A stretch of 64,000 nt of DNA. Source: Gloeocapsopsis dulcis (GTDB lineage: Bacteria; Cyanobacteriota; Cyanobacteriia; Cyanobacteriales; Chroococcidiopsidaceae). The notes beneath the pieces were generated by a model. It was not told the DNA's origin. It did no database searches and saw only the letters and a list, made by a program, of their open reading frames with translations. Each line of letters starts with the position of its first letter. The first letter of the stretch is position 1. The stretch is from contig NZ_CP119968.1 in assembly GCF_032163395.1 (NCBI RefSeq), positions 4,304,001 through 4,368,000 of the forward strand, read 5' to 3'. The position numbers and the translations under genes are program-made. Shown piece after piece: positions 8,480-17,178 of the stretch.

Positions 8480-8719
8480 CTATTTCAACAAGTCCTCAAT
8501 TTCTTCATCCGTAAATCCGAACTGCCTAAAAATTCGCAACACATAAGCAGGAGACATTTCTTTGGCTCCCATATCAATTGGGACTACTCGTGTCTTACCC
8601 TCAACAACACGGGTATAAAGACTATGATCTCCTTTACCCTCTCGGTAAAACGTGCAACCTGCCTTTTCTAAAAGTTTAATTAATTGCTTTGGCTTGAGTG
8701 AGGGAATATTTTTAGGCAT
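8480..8719 (-). CDS. hicA: HicA-type mRNA interferase toxin
   Basis: A 79-residue HicA family protein. It has the family start PKQLIKLLEKAGCTFYREGKGDHSLYTR, where the His of GDHSLY is the catalytic residue in HicA toxins, and a basic strand KTRVVPI. HicA cleaves mRNA on ribosomes and is neutralised by HicB. Its start overlaps the hicB stop by eight bases, so translation is probably coupled, with the antitoxin first. The gene appears complete. Confidence 0.9.
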   Translation of the reverse strand: MPKNIPSLKPKQLIKLLEKAGCTFYREGKGDHSLYTRVVEGKTRVVPIDMGAKEMSPAYVLRIFRQFGFTDEEIEDLLK

Positions 8720-8978
8720 AAACTGCCCTAAATTCGTATACTTCTGATACTGGCTCCTTTGACTCTACAGTCAAAAACTCATGCAATTCCTTTATTGGAA
8801 CGGGAGCACAATAAATATCAGATTCAGATGCGTAAACGTCTTGAAAAGACTCAATTGCCTCCTTTAATTTTCCGATTGCGCTATCCTGCGTCTCGCCCTG
8901 ACTCACCATCCCATTTTCTAAACATAAGGCAACCCAATAACCCGCACTTTGTCGCAGAACAACGGTGTAAAAATCCAT
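8712..8978 (-). CDS. hicB: HicB-type antitoxin
   Basis: An 88-residue protein with the HicB partial RNase H-like fold: FYTVVLRQSAGYWVALCLENGMVSQGETQDSAIGKLKEAIE. It lacks a clear C-terminal DNA-binding domain, as in the shorter HicB group, and ends in a variable tail. It precedes hicA in the operon. A short palindrome AGTATACT at 9012-9019 lies about 35 bases upstream and could be an autoregulatory site, which is inference only. The pair borders the Dnd region. Confidence 0.85.
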   Translation of the reverse strand: MDFYTVVLRQSAGYWVALCLENGMVSQGETQDSAIGKLKEAIESFQDVYASESDIYCAPVPIKELHEFLTVESKEPVSEVYEFRAVYA

Positions 8979-9253
8979 GGCGAATTGTTATTGCTTATTT
9001 TGACAAATTGGAGTATACTTAAAATGATAGAAATATACACAAAAATTTTAGAAAACCTTAGATATTCATTATAAAGGGAATCATTTAGTAATTTAAATAC
9101 TACCAGGAAATGACCTCAAAAATAAAGCGATTTTTTTGCTAATTTCATAAAATTTAATGATTTAAGAAAAAAGAATGTAAAAGTGTCTTGATGGATGCGA
9201 TCGCTACAGCATACAGAGGTAAAATGTAGCATAATGACTACGTAGAAACTCAG

Positions 9254-9427
9254 ATGAATCCAGAAGACAATAATGGTGATGTGCAAGAGCCAATCATCAC
9301 TGCACCTCCAGAAGTAAGGCAAATCATTGAACAGGTATGGAAATTAGAAAAGAGTAGACTTGATAAAAAAAGTAACAGCCATATCAACGATGATATTTTG
9401 CGCATTGTCAAGGAAGCGGTGCGATGA
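9254..9427 (+). CDS. 57-aa protein leading the DndD-like cassette
   Basis: A small gene from ATG 9254 whose TGA overlaps the next ATG (ATGA), showing translational coupling. The product is acidic at its start (MNPEDNNGDVQEPI) and has one predicted amphipathic helix (PEVRQIIEQVWKLEKSRL). I do not recognise a family. Its position ahead of a DndD/Rad50-like ATPase and a Dnd-associated protein suggests a small subunit or regulator of that complex. This rests on context and coupling only. Confidence 0.65.
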   Translation: MNPEDNNGDVQEPIITAPPEVRQIIEQVWKLEKSRLDKKSNSHINDDILRIVKEAVR

Positions 9428-11493
9428 AGTTAACTTCGATTCGGCTGTGTAACTTTCGTTCGTTTTATGGCAAAACACCGGAGATCGTACTTGCAGGAGA
9501 GACAAAGCGCAACACGACAATTATTCACGGTAACAATGGCGCAGGTAAGACAAGTTTCTTAAATGCATTTACGTGGGTACTGTACGAGAAATTTAGTGCA
9601 GCTTTTGCTTCAGTTGAACAACTTGTCAATAAACGGGCGATCGCCGAAGCGAATATTGGACAAGCAGTGGAATGTTGGGTAGAAGTATTGTGGGAACACG
9701 ACAACAAGCGCTACCGCGTCAAACGTGAGTGTCGTGTTTATAAAAACGAAACCGACTTCGACGCAGGTAAAACCCAGTTATTCATGCAAGTAGCTGGCGA
9801 TGATGGACGATGGTATCCTTCACCACAGCATCCAGAAGATGTGATCAACCAAATCCTACCAGTGAGCTTACACCAGTATTTCTTTTTTGATGGCGAACGA
9901 ATTGAACAGATTGTGCGATCGGATAAGAAAGCAGAAATTGCCGAAGCCACCAAAATATTTTTAGGCGTAAAAGTCATCGATAACTCGATCAAGCATCTAA
10001 GTGAAGCGAAAAAAACACTAGAAAATGAATTAAAAGCCGTTGGTGATGCTGAAACAAAGCAAATTTTGCGAAATCGGCAAAAGATAGAAATTGAAATTGA
10101 ACAAATTACACAGCGTCAAACTGAGATTATTCAAGAGTTAGAATATCAACAAACTTTCAAAAAAGAAACAAATAATCGTCTCCGCGAACTTAGTGCAGCT
10201 AAGGAATTGCAGGAAAGACGTCAAGTGCTAGAAAACCAGAAAAAATCGAACCAAGAAAATCTACGACAAAGTAAAGAAGCACTCAAAAAAGCAATTTCTA
10301 CACGCGGCTATAGTGTATTGCTGTCATCAACTACAAGTCAATTTCGTGAAATTATTGCAGACTTAAAGCAGCGCGGTGAGTTAACAGCAGGAATATCACA
10401 AGAATTTGTCCAAGAACTACTTAACTCTAACCGTTGTATTTGTGGTGCTGAATTATACGATGGAAGTCATGCACATCACAATGTCAGCAACTTATTAAAT
10501 CAAACTGGTTCTTCTACTATCCAAGAAACCACGATTCGCACGTTCTCGCAAGTCGCTGAAATTGACAAACAAGCAACAGCTTTTTGGGAGGATGTCGATC
10601 GCGAACAAGTACGAATTAGTCAATTACGAGCAAGTATTTCGCAGATTGAAGCTGAATTAGATAATATTCAAGAACGTTTACGCAAAGATCCGAGTGAAGA
10701 AATTCGCAGTTTGCAAAGACGTTTGGATGATATTGAAAAAAAAATTACTGAGTTAAACATAGAACAAGGCGAAAAAAAGCAACAAATTACTAATTTAAAA
10801 ACTGAAGTGGCTGAATTAGATAAACAAATTGCAAAACAACGATTTAATGAAGAAAGACAAGCATTAGCACAACGGCGTATTACAGCAACTCTAGATGCAA
10901 TTGAACGATTAACTGAGGTTAAACATCGTCAAGAGAAGCAATTTCGCTTGCAGCTAGAAAAACGTATTCAAGAAATATTTAATGAAATCTCTATTACACC
11001 GTACATTCCCAAAATCAGTGATAAATATGAATTAACTCTCGTAGAAAATACTGCCGGAATTGAAGCTAGTGTTGCAGCTTCTACGGGTGAAAATCAAATT
11101 CTTAGCTTATCATTTGTCGGTAGCATCATCGACAAAGTACGCGAGTGGAGTGAAAGAAAAATGTTGATGGTAGCTGATAGTAGTACATTTCCCATAGTCA
11201 TGGATTCGCCCTTTGGTAGTTTGGATGAAACGTATCGGCGGCAAATTGCCAAAATTATTCCGCAATTAGCAAATCAATTGATTGTCTTGGTAAGCAATAC
11301 GCAGTGGCGCGGAGAAGTGGAAATAGAAATGACTAAGAGAATTGGGAGAGAATATGTACTAACTTACTACTCTTCTAAACTAGATTGTGAAGAAGATGTA
11401 ATTGAGATTGCACGACAACAGTATCCTCTAGTAAGACAAAGCCCTAATGAGTTTGAGTATACCGAAATTCTTGAGGTGAATCGCGAGAATTGA
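9424..11493 (+). CDS. DndD-like SMC/Rad50-type ATPase (second copy)
   Basis: A 689-residue ATPase. The N-terminus (LTSIRLCNFRSFYGK) leads to a Walker A motif HGNNGAGKTS at residues 36-44. Long coiled-coil arms at about 200-330 and 380-520 flank a zinc-hook-like CIC (C338, C340). The C-terminal lobe has a Walker B/D-loop, MDSPFGSLDE, around residue 594, and NQILSLSFVGSI as the signature region. It resembles DndD but differs from the canonical dndD at 17179, which lacks the CxC hook. The ATGA overlap upstream and the TTGA overlap downstream show it works with its two neighbours. It may sense or process DNA in a phosphorothioation-linked defence step, which is inference. Confidence 0.85.
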   Translation: MKLTSIRLCNFRSFYGKTPEIVLAGETKRNTTIIHGNNGAGKTSFLNAFTWVLYEKFSAAFASVEQLVNKRAIAEANIGQAVECWVEVLWEHDNKRYRVKRECRVYKNETDFDAGKTQLFMQVAGDDGRWYPSPQHPEDVINQILPVSLHQYFFFDGERIEQIVRSDKKAEIAEATKIFLGVKVIDNSIKHLSEAKKTLENELKAVGDAETKQILRNRQKIEIEIEQITQRQTEIIQELEYQQTFKKETNNRLRELSAAKELQERRQVLENQKKSNQENLRQSKEALKKAISTRGYSVLLSSTTSQFREIIADLKQRGELTAGISQEFVQELLNSNRCICGAELYDGSHAHHNVSNLLNQTGSSTIQETTIRTFSQVAEIDKQATAFWEDVDREQVRISQLRASISQIEAELDNIQERLRKDPSEEIRSLQRRLDDIEKKITELNIEQGEKKQQITNLKTEVAELDKQIAKQRFNEERQALAQRRITATLDAIERLTEVKHRQEKQFRLQLEKRIQEIFNEISITPYIPKISDKYELTLVENTAGIEASVAASTGENQILSLSFVGSIIDKVREWSERKMLMVADSSTFPIVMDSPFGSLDETYRRQIAKIIPQLANQLIVLVSNTQWRGEVEIEMTKRIGREYVLTYYSSKLDCEEDVIEIARQQYPLVRQSPNEFEYTEILEVNREN

Positions 11494-12023
11494 AAGTAGG
11501 CGATCGCATCAAAGTATTAGTAACTTTTTTAAAGACAGAATATCAGAAAATGGTAGAAACTGGCAGAATCAGAGTTGCAAAAGATAAAGCTGATTTAGTT
11601 AAATCTCTAATATCAACTGACGGGGCAACAGGTCCTTTTCAGACTTATGTTGACGTAATTGTATTTGCTGCTGCTTTGGGTGCAAAACATAACAAGCGAA
11701 TACCTTTAGGAGAAATCTCAAAAAGAGAACCTTCTCCTATTCCACAAGAACAGTTTATTGTGAGAGGATATGATACGGTAATTAACCTCGTAGCAATTAC
11801 TGAAACCAAAAACCTAAAAATTTTATCCTTAACTGAAGACCAAATTAGTGAAAAACGTAATTATATTTTTGAAGAATATGCCAATGGTGGACTAGAAATA
11901 TTACAAGTAGAGTTTCGAGGTGCGGTTGATTACTCAGAACGAATTTTACTGCTCCTCAGTTCAGAACGAATCAAGCATGAAGAACAAGATAGTGAATTTG
12001 ATCTTAGTAAATTTTTATCTTGA
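11490..12023 (+). CDS. Dnd system-associated protein (protein-4-like)
   Basis: A 177-residue soluble protein starting at a TTG that overlaps the preceding TGA. It begins VGDRIKVLVTFLKTEYQKMVE, has a central DVIVFAAALGAKHNKRIPLGE, and ends in an acidic tail (HEEQDSEFDLSKFL). From memory it resembles the small 'DNA phosphorothioation-associated protein 4' family, usually found beside a DndD-like ATPase. No catalytic motif is visible. With the 57-aa protein and the ATPase it forms a self-contained three-gene cassette beside the dnd genes. The role is unknown. Confidence 0.7.
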   Translation: MKVGDRIKVLVTFLKTEYQKMVETGRIRVAKDKADLVKSLISTDGATGPFQTYVDVIVFAAALGAKHNKRIPLGEISKREPSPIPQEQFIVRGYDTVINLVAITETKNLKILSLTEDQISEKRNYIFEEYANGGLEILQVEFRGAVDYSERILLLLSSERIKHEEQDSEFDLSKFLS

Positions 12024-12121
12024 ACTAGCTTGAACTAATTGTTATTAAAAACCAAGGAGTTACCCAATAATTGATAATTGTCCATTGTTGAAATTTCTAT
12101 AAAAGACCTTGCTAATGCAAA

Positions 12122-13690
12122 TTACAAAATAGGTGGTAGTCCTACTGCTTTTGGTTCCGTAAACTTGCCATCAAAGCCGATCGTTTTCTCAACAGTTCTA
12201 GCATCCGCTACAGCCTTGCGAAGTTCAGCGCGTTCCATCGGTTCCTGGATTCCGCCTAAGATGTAAATCAGTAACTTTGCTGCTAGATCGCGTCCAGCGA
12301 CTTGTACGCGCTTCTTATTTGGGTCATATAAAACACCATACCAAAGCGATCGCGGGTACTCCATCCCGCTAAAACCTCCCTCCAGATCAAACTTTCGCAG
12401 TTTCTTAAAGATGTCTACCAGCGAGAACCCTTTTTTAAATACTAAAATTCCTAGCCCTTGTGCTACGGCAACTTGACCAACAGGACGAAAAAGTATATTT
12501 CCTTCACCGCCATCCTTCTCAAAACTGAAGCGTCGGAGTAACGGAGTTTCGTTCTCCTCGAGTACTCTGTAACTTGGTAGCGTTGCTAAACAATCGAACA
12601 ACTTCTGAAACTTTAAAATGCCTACCTCAAGTTCTTTATCCTCTGGGCGCATGGAAATTAAACCTTTGCCCAAGGGTTTCCAGTGTAAAAACTTTTGCCC
12701 TAGATATCTCTGGGCCATTTCTTTAAGCGCTTGCAGTGTTGTTAAAACAGTAGACTTGGTTGCAACTGTCGCACTATTCCAATTAACTCGCGACTGGCGA
12801 TCGCTTCTTTGTTCCAACAACGGATGCGTCGTCGCAATTTTTCGCGCCACAATCGAGAAACCATCATCTTCGTTCAACTGCGCTAACTGACCTTTCGTCA
12901 AAGGTGCAGCCATCAAGTTGACATGAACAAAGATCGATCTTACCCGTCGTCGGGCTTCTTCACGGGTTTCTCCCTTCTCAACTGCACAGATAAACTCAAT
13001 CCCAATTTTTTCTTTGGGTAAGCTTTCTAAGTAAGTAGCGTCTACTTGATAATGCGCGATTAAATCACTTACTGTCATCAAACTGCCATCGGGAGTTTTA
13101 TCTTTTCGATAACGCTGGAGTTGATGCGTCTCAATTAACTCCATTAACCCTTGTACTCCCATCAGTCGGTGTTGACCATCGAGTGCGTAAATCGTGACTT
13201 CCGCAGCAAAGTTAAGTAAACCGACTTCACCGCCGCGATCAAGAGGCGTAAAATTAATAGTAGGCTTTGTAGCGCGTCCCTCACGATCCCACTCAGGTGC
13301 TTGAGGATTATCTACCCACGGTTGATTAACGACTACGAGTACTGGGGGAAACTTGTGATTTTTCCATGCTGCTAAGTATTGTACTAGCGGTAGTTGGCGC
13401 GACCAGTCAAGCGGACGTTGCTGAATTTCTTCGATAGTATCCGCATCAATTTCAATGTTATCTGTTGCTCGATTATATTTTGGTTGAAGCAAGGGTAAAC
13501 AAGATGCAAAGCGAACTTGCAGTGCAAACCACTCCAAAGTGACAGATCCTAGATAAGCTTGAGTTCCACCCATCGCTGTTGTTTGCACGAAAATCTGATT
13601 CTCTGAATGCTTCGCTAACAATAAAGCCAGTTCCTCTGGTTTGTTTTCCCTACAATATTTACTAGTAGTATCAGCTACTCTATTATTCAT
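12122..13690 (-). CDS. dndB: DndB, DGQHR-domain regulator of phosphorothioation
   Basis: A 522-residue DGQHR-domain protein. The signature lies in IYALDGQHRLMGVQGL, followed by the ParB-like basic region TREEARRRVRSIFVHVNLMAAPLTKGQ. DndB proteins repress dnd transcription and affect how many sites are modified in systems studied elsewhere. I choose ATG 13690 (MNNRVAD) over upstream non-ATG starts. The gene is divergent from dndC and the short space between them could hold a shared operator. It converges with the cassette ending at 12023. It is longer than the enterobacterial DndB, as is common for cyanobacterial forms. Confidence 0.85.
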   Translation of the reverse strand: MNNRVADTTSKYCRENKPEELALLLAKHSENQIFVQTTAMGGTQAYLGSVTLEWFALQVRFASCLPLLQPKYNRATDNIEIDADTIEEIQQRPLDWSRQLPLVQYLAAWKNHKFPPVLVVVNQPWVDNPQAPEWDREGRATKPTINFTPLDRGGEVGLLNFAAEVTIYALDGQHRLMGVQGLMELIETHQLQRYRKDKTPDGSLMTVSDLIAHYQVDATYLESLPKEKIGIEFICAVEKGETREEARRRVRSIFVHVNLMAAPLTKGQLAQLNEDDGFSIVARKIATTHPLLEQRSDRQSRVNWNSATVATKSTVLTTLQALKEMAQRYLGQKFLHWKPLGKGLISMRPEDKELEVGILKFQKLFDCLATLPSYRVLEENETPLLRRFSFEKDGGEGNILFRPVGQVAVAQGLGILVFKKGFSLVDIFKKLRKFDLEGGFSGMEYPRSLWYGVLYDPNKKRVQVAGRDLAAKLLIYILGGIQEPMERAELRKAVADARTVEKTIGFDGKFTEPKAVGLPPIL

Positions 13691-13873
13691 GTTTTTTTGA
13701 CTGGGGTTTCTTACAAGCTTAAGCTGCAAAAAAAAGAATGCTAAAAGTTTTTAAAAACCTTTAAACTTGACAATACAGCGATTGCGCTTAAATTCCATGA
13801 AAGATTGGATAATGGATGCACAGGTTTTGCTTGTGTAGCCGCAAAGCTGCATGAGTTCAGTAGGGAAGGGAAA

Positions 13874-15448
13874 ATGTCTACAGCACAACAGCAACAAGAT
13901 AAAAGTGAACAAGCGCGTACTGTAGCAGACTTAGTGGAAAATATCCAAATTCTCACCACTGAAATCCAAGAATTATACTGTTTAGATGAAATACCTTGGT
14001 GTATAGGTTACAGTGGCGGAAAAGACAGCACAGCGATTTTGCAACTAATCTGGAATGCGATCGCATCTCTCCCGCCAGAAAAGCGAACTAAGACGATTCA
14101 TGTTATTACAACCGATACCCTTGTAGAAAATCCCATCGTCGCGGCTTGGGTAAGTAGTTCTCTCAAGCAGATGAAACAGGCGGCGCAAGAACAAGGAATG
14201 CCTGTTGAACCGCACCTACTTTATCCCGCAGTCAAAGATACCTTTTGGGTAAACTTAATCGGCAAAGGCTACCCTGCCCCACGTAACCGCTTCCGATGGT
14301 GTACTGAAAGGCTAAAGATTCAACCTGCGGATAGCTTCATTCGGGCAATGATTCGTGCGAGTGGAGAAGTCGTTCTTGTGCTGGGTACGCGCAAAAGTGA
14401 AAGCGTTAAACGTGCTACCACGATGGCGAAGCATCGAGAGTGGCGGGTACGAGATCGCCTCAATACAAATCCCAACCGACCTAACTCACTCATTTATCTC
14501 CCGATTGAAGATTGGCGTACCGATGAAGTCTGGATCTACCTCAACCAATGGCAGAATCCTTGGGGATATAGTAACAAAGAACTATTTACCATGTATCGTG
14601 GTGCAACCGCAGACAACGAATGCCCGCTTGTTGTTGATACTTCTACCCCTAGCTGTGGTGATTCGCGCTTTGGGTGTTGGGTTTGCACAATGGTGAGTAA
14701 AGATAAATCGATGGAGGCAATGATCCAAAACGATGAAGAGAAAGAATGGATGCAGCCGTTACTTGATATTCGCAATGAACTTGATCTTGAAGATGATCGC
14801 GACAAAAGAGACTTCCGACGCATTTGGGGACAAGTACAACTTTTTGAACGAAATGTGGATGGTGAAGTTTCGGTAGAACCAATTCCAGGACCTTATACTA
14901 AATACTGGCGCGAGTATTGGCTAAGGAAAGTGTTACAAGCACAAACACAAATTCGTTGCACTGCGCCGGAAAGTATGCGCAATATTACCTTAATTACACA
15001 AGAAGAACTCAGTGAAATTCGGCGGATCTGGTTAGAAGACAAGCACGAATTTGACGACAGTTTACCGCGAATTTATCGGGAAGTTACAGGAGACGTTTTT
15101 CGCGATTCACGCCCAGAAAGCGATCGCACTTTGCTTGGTAGCGATGAGTGGGCTGTACTCGAAGAAATTTGTGGCGATGACGCGATGCATCTCGAATTGA
15201 TGGCGAAGTTACTCGATACCGAACGACAGTATCGCACAATGGCACGTCGTAATGGCATTTTTGAGGCGTTAGAAAAATGCTTTGAAACAAGTTCGCGTTC
15301 TAAAGAAGAAGCGATCGCTAACGCACATTACAAACGAGACTTGAAAAATGCTGCTGAGCAAGGCAACATTGAAACCGTCAAGCAATTAACATGGGCAAGC
15401 CTGAAGTTTCAAGCGACATCCATAAATAATAATGCATTGAGTGATTAA
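13874..15448 (+). CDS. dndC: DndC, phosphorothioation ATP pyrophosphatase
   Basis: A 524-residue PAPS-reductase-like enzyme. SGGKDST (from S47) is the PP-loop that binds ATP, and GTRKSES follows near residue 175. Four Cys (C250, C261, C268, C271, in CPLV...PSCGDSRFGCWVC) match the [4Fe-4S] site of DndC. In Dnd systems DndC activates DNA for replacement of a non-bridging oxygen by sulfur. ATG 13874 has a strong AGGGAAGGG upstream and is preferred over an in-frame ATG at 13805. Unusually, dndD does not follow directly: two minus-strand genes lie between. Confidence 0.95.
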   Translation: MSTAQQQQDKSEQARTVADLVENIQILTTEIQELYCLDEIPWCIGYSGGKDSTAILQLIWNAIASLPPEKRTKTIHVITTDTLVENPIVAAWVSSSLKQMKQAAQEQGMPVEPHLLYPAVKDTFWVNLIGKGYPAPRNRFRWCTERLKIQPADSFIRAMIRASGEVVLVLGTRKSESVKRATTMAKHREWRVRDRLNTNPNRPNSLIYLPIEDWRTDEVWIYLNQWQNPWGYSNKELFTMYRGATADNECPLVVDTSTPSCGDSRFGCWVCTMVSKDKSMEAMIQNDEEKEWMQPLLDIRNELDLEDDRDKRDFRRIWGQVQLFERNVDGEVSVEPIPGPYTKYWREYWLRKVLQAQTQIRCTAPESMRNITLITQEELSEIRRIWLEDKHEFDDSLPRIYREVTGDVFRDSRPESDRTLLGSDEWAVLEEICGDDAMHLELMAKLLDTERQYRTMARRNGIFEALEKCFETSSRSKEEAIANAHYKRDLKNAAEQGNIETVKQLTWASLKFQATSINNNALSD

Positions 15449-15476
15449 AATCACACTACATTACAATGAATTTGAT

Positions 15477-15500
15477 ACAGTTCAGATAGGACTGAACTGT
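15477..15500. terminator. Hairpin between convergent dndC and repeat-protein gene
   Basis: A perfect 9-bp stem, ACAGTTCAG and CTGAACTGT, around a 6-base loop, 29 bases after the dndC stop and 26 before the stop of the minus-strand gene. No long T-tract follows on the plus strand. It may still act as a bidirectional terminator or mRNA-end stabiliser. Confidence 0.45.
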
Positions 15501-15525
15501 ACCCAATGCCACAGTTAGCTGCTAC

Positions 15526-16020
15526 TTACCAAAGAGCGCGAACACCCTGACCTGCAGGTTGCTCGACTCCAGTAGTATCATCGTTATCGACATCAGTGTC
15601 TGTAGGTGCTCCGACTCCTGGCGTGGTAGTATCTTCTGGTGTAGTTGTATCCGGTATCGTTGTACCAGGTGCGGTTGGATCAGTAGGTTGTCCTAATCCT
15701 GGTGTAGTGGCATCCGGTGTCGTTGTGGTTCCAGGTGCAGCAGGATCAGTAGGTTGTCCTAATCCTGGGGCGGTTGGATCAGTAGGTTGTCCTAATCCTG
15801 GGGCGGTTGGATCAGTAGGTTGTCCTAATCCTGGGGCGGTTGGATCAGTAGGTTGTCCTAATCCTGGGGCGGTTTGAGCAAGGATTTGATTAGAGTTGCC
15901 ACCAAGCTTGGCGTTGGAGTTAATCTGAGTTAAAGCTGGAAGAGTAACGAGAGTCGCAGCACCAGCAAATCCTAAAAGACTTGTCAGCTTGAGCAGCATT
16001 TGGCGTTTCCGTACTTGCAT
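15526..16020 (-). CDS. Exported Pro/Thr-rich repeat protein
   Basis: A 164-residue protein starting at ATG 16020, supported by a GAGGAGAA ribosome site. The basic N-terminus MQVRKRQMLLK precedes a hydrophobic signal segment ending near ALTQ. The mature part contains four near-identical repeats of GLGQPTDPTAP (11 residues) and then degenerate Thr/Pro/Asp-rich copies. Low complexity and the signal point to a flexible extracytoplasmic linker or envelope protein. No enzyme domain is present. It lies with an L,D-transpeptidase on the strand opposite the flanking dnd genes. Confidence 0.7.
   Translation of the reverse strand: MQVRKRQMLLKLTSLLGFAGAATLVTLPALTQINSNAKLGGNSNQILAQTAPGLGQPTDPTAPGLGQPTDPTAPGLGQPTDPTAPGLGQPTDPAAPGTTTTPDATTPGLGQPTDPTAPGTTIPDTTTPEDTTTPGVGAPTDTDVDNDDTTGVEQPAGQGVRALW
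15743..15874. repeat. 33-bp tandem repeat (4 copies) within a gene
   Basis: Four copies of a 33-bp unit beginning GGATCAGTAGGTTGTCCTAA lie head to tail. A fifth degenerate copy lies at about 15677-15709. The length is a multiple of three, so the frame of the repeat protein is kept and copy-number change would only lengthen or shorten the Pro/Thr-rich region. The near-identity of the copies suggests recent expansion. Confidence 0.85.
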
Positions 16021-16310
16021 TGATTTCTCCTCAAAATACACACTAAGGACAAGACGAAATACAAGGTAAATGTAAGTTTCGCCCAAGGTCAGTTCCTGAT
16101 AGTTAAACCAGGAATTTTTACTCAGTTTAGAGATGTGTGTTAGAGATTTTCTCTTCCTTGAGTCGTAGTTTGTCCTTCTGATACGTTTTGTTTATCAATG
16201 CTAACCAGTGTGTAGCTATATTAATATTTTGCTGACAAAATTTGATTTGAGCAGTTAATAAGGTATTTTTTTATACAACACAAGTGATCGCAACTTTTGC
16301 CGTTTTTGAA

Positions 16311-16862
16311 TTATTCCACAACTGTGACAGGAGTTCCTAAACTTACTTGACTAAACAACTCTTCAACATCTGCGTTGTACATCCGAATACAGCCATGTGA
16401 AGCCGCTGCACCAACTGTTTCAGCATTAGGAGTCCCATGAAAACCAATCGAATTTCTGCCATCACTCCAAAACCCGATCCAATACGAACCTAGCGGATTT
16501 TCGGGGTGTCCTCCTGGAACTGTCTCATCCGTTAAGGGACTAATCCACGTAGGATTTTTTAACATCTGACCTACGCGAAAATTACCAGTAGGAGTTTCCC
16601 AACCAGGACGTCCTACAGCGATCGGATAACTTTTAATGGGTGTTTCTCCCCGATACAGGGTGACTTTACGATTGTTGAGCTGAATTTCTAACCTCAAAGG
16701 CTCAGCGACTTTGTTAGGTGTATTGTTAACAGGAGTTTGAGGCATAACCGATTGTGGCACAACCGGCGGCGACTCTGATAAATTTTGCTGATGAGCAAAC
16801 TGGTGAGTAATTACATTGACGGCTACTACTGCGCCAGCTACGGCAAACAATTGCTTGATCAT
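16311..16862 (-). CDS. L,D-transpeptidase (YkuD domain)
   Basis: A 183-residue protein with a short N-terminal hydrophobic anchor (LFAVAGAVVAVNVI) and a YkuD domain at residues 50-182. The catalytic motif is HGTPNAETVGAAASHGCIRM, containing the nucleophile Cys and the conserved His, Ser, Gly and Arg. These enzymes make 3-3 crosslinks or attach proteins to peptidoglycan in the periplasm. The gene is complete. With the repeat protein it splits the dnd operon between dndC and dndD. Confidence 0.92.
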   Translation of the reverse strand: MIKQLFAVAGAVVAVNVITHQFAHQQNLSESPPVVPQSVMPQTPVNNTPNKVAEPLRLEIQLNNRKVTLYRGETPIKSYPIAVGRPGWETPTGNFRVGQMLKNPTWISPLTDETVPGGHPENPLGSYWIGFWSDGRNSIGFHGTPNAETVGAAASHGCIRMYNADVEELFSQVSLGTPVTVVE

Positions 16863-17178
16863 CTGTAAAATCTAGCGTGTGGGTCAAAGATACTATTTTA
16901 CATACAAAGCTACAAAGCATCCTTCCCAAGTCAGAAAATCAAAAATTTACGCAATCAACTATTTGCTAAAATGACTTTTGCTCATTTCTCGAATCAGTTG
17001 CAACATAGCCATCCTATCTAATTTATGAAATTTTATTTGTTAACACAGATGCATTGGCAAAGTTGTAAAGGTTTCCGTGCCCTGTAGCAACTGGCGTAAC
17101 ACAGCAAGAAAATATATTGATACCAATTACCAATTCAGCACATATAGCAGTTAGAATCTCCTAGTATAAGGAAAAAAA
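16863..17178. other. Intergenic region upstream of dndD
   Basis: About 316 bases of AT-rich sequence between two divergent genes. It should hold promoters for dndD and the L,D-transpeptidase. An AAGGA-like ribosome site lies just before the dndD GTG. I see no repeat, RNA gene or conserved operator. Confidence 0.4.

Noticed and set aside
15743-15874. Possible CRISPR array
   Set aside because: The repeats are directly adjacent without spacers and keep one reading frame, so they are an in-gene tandem repeat.
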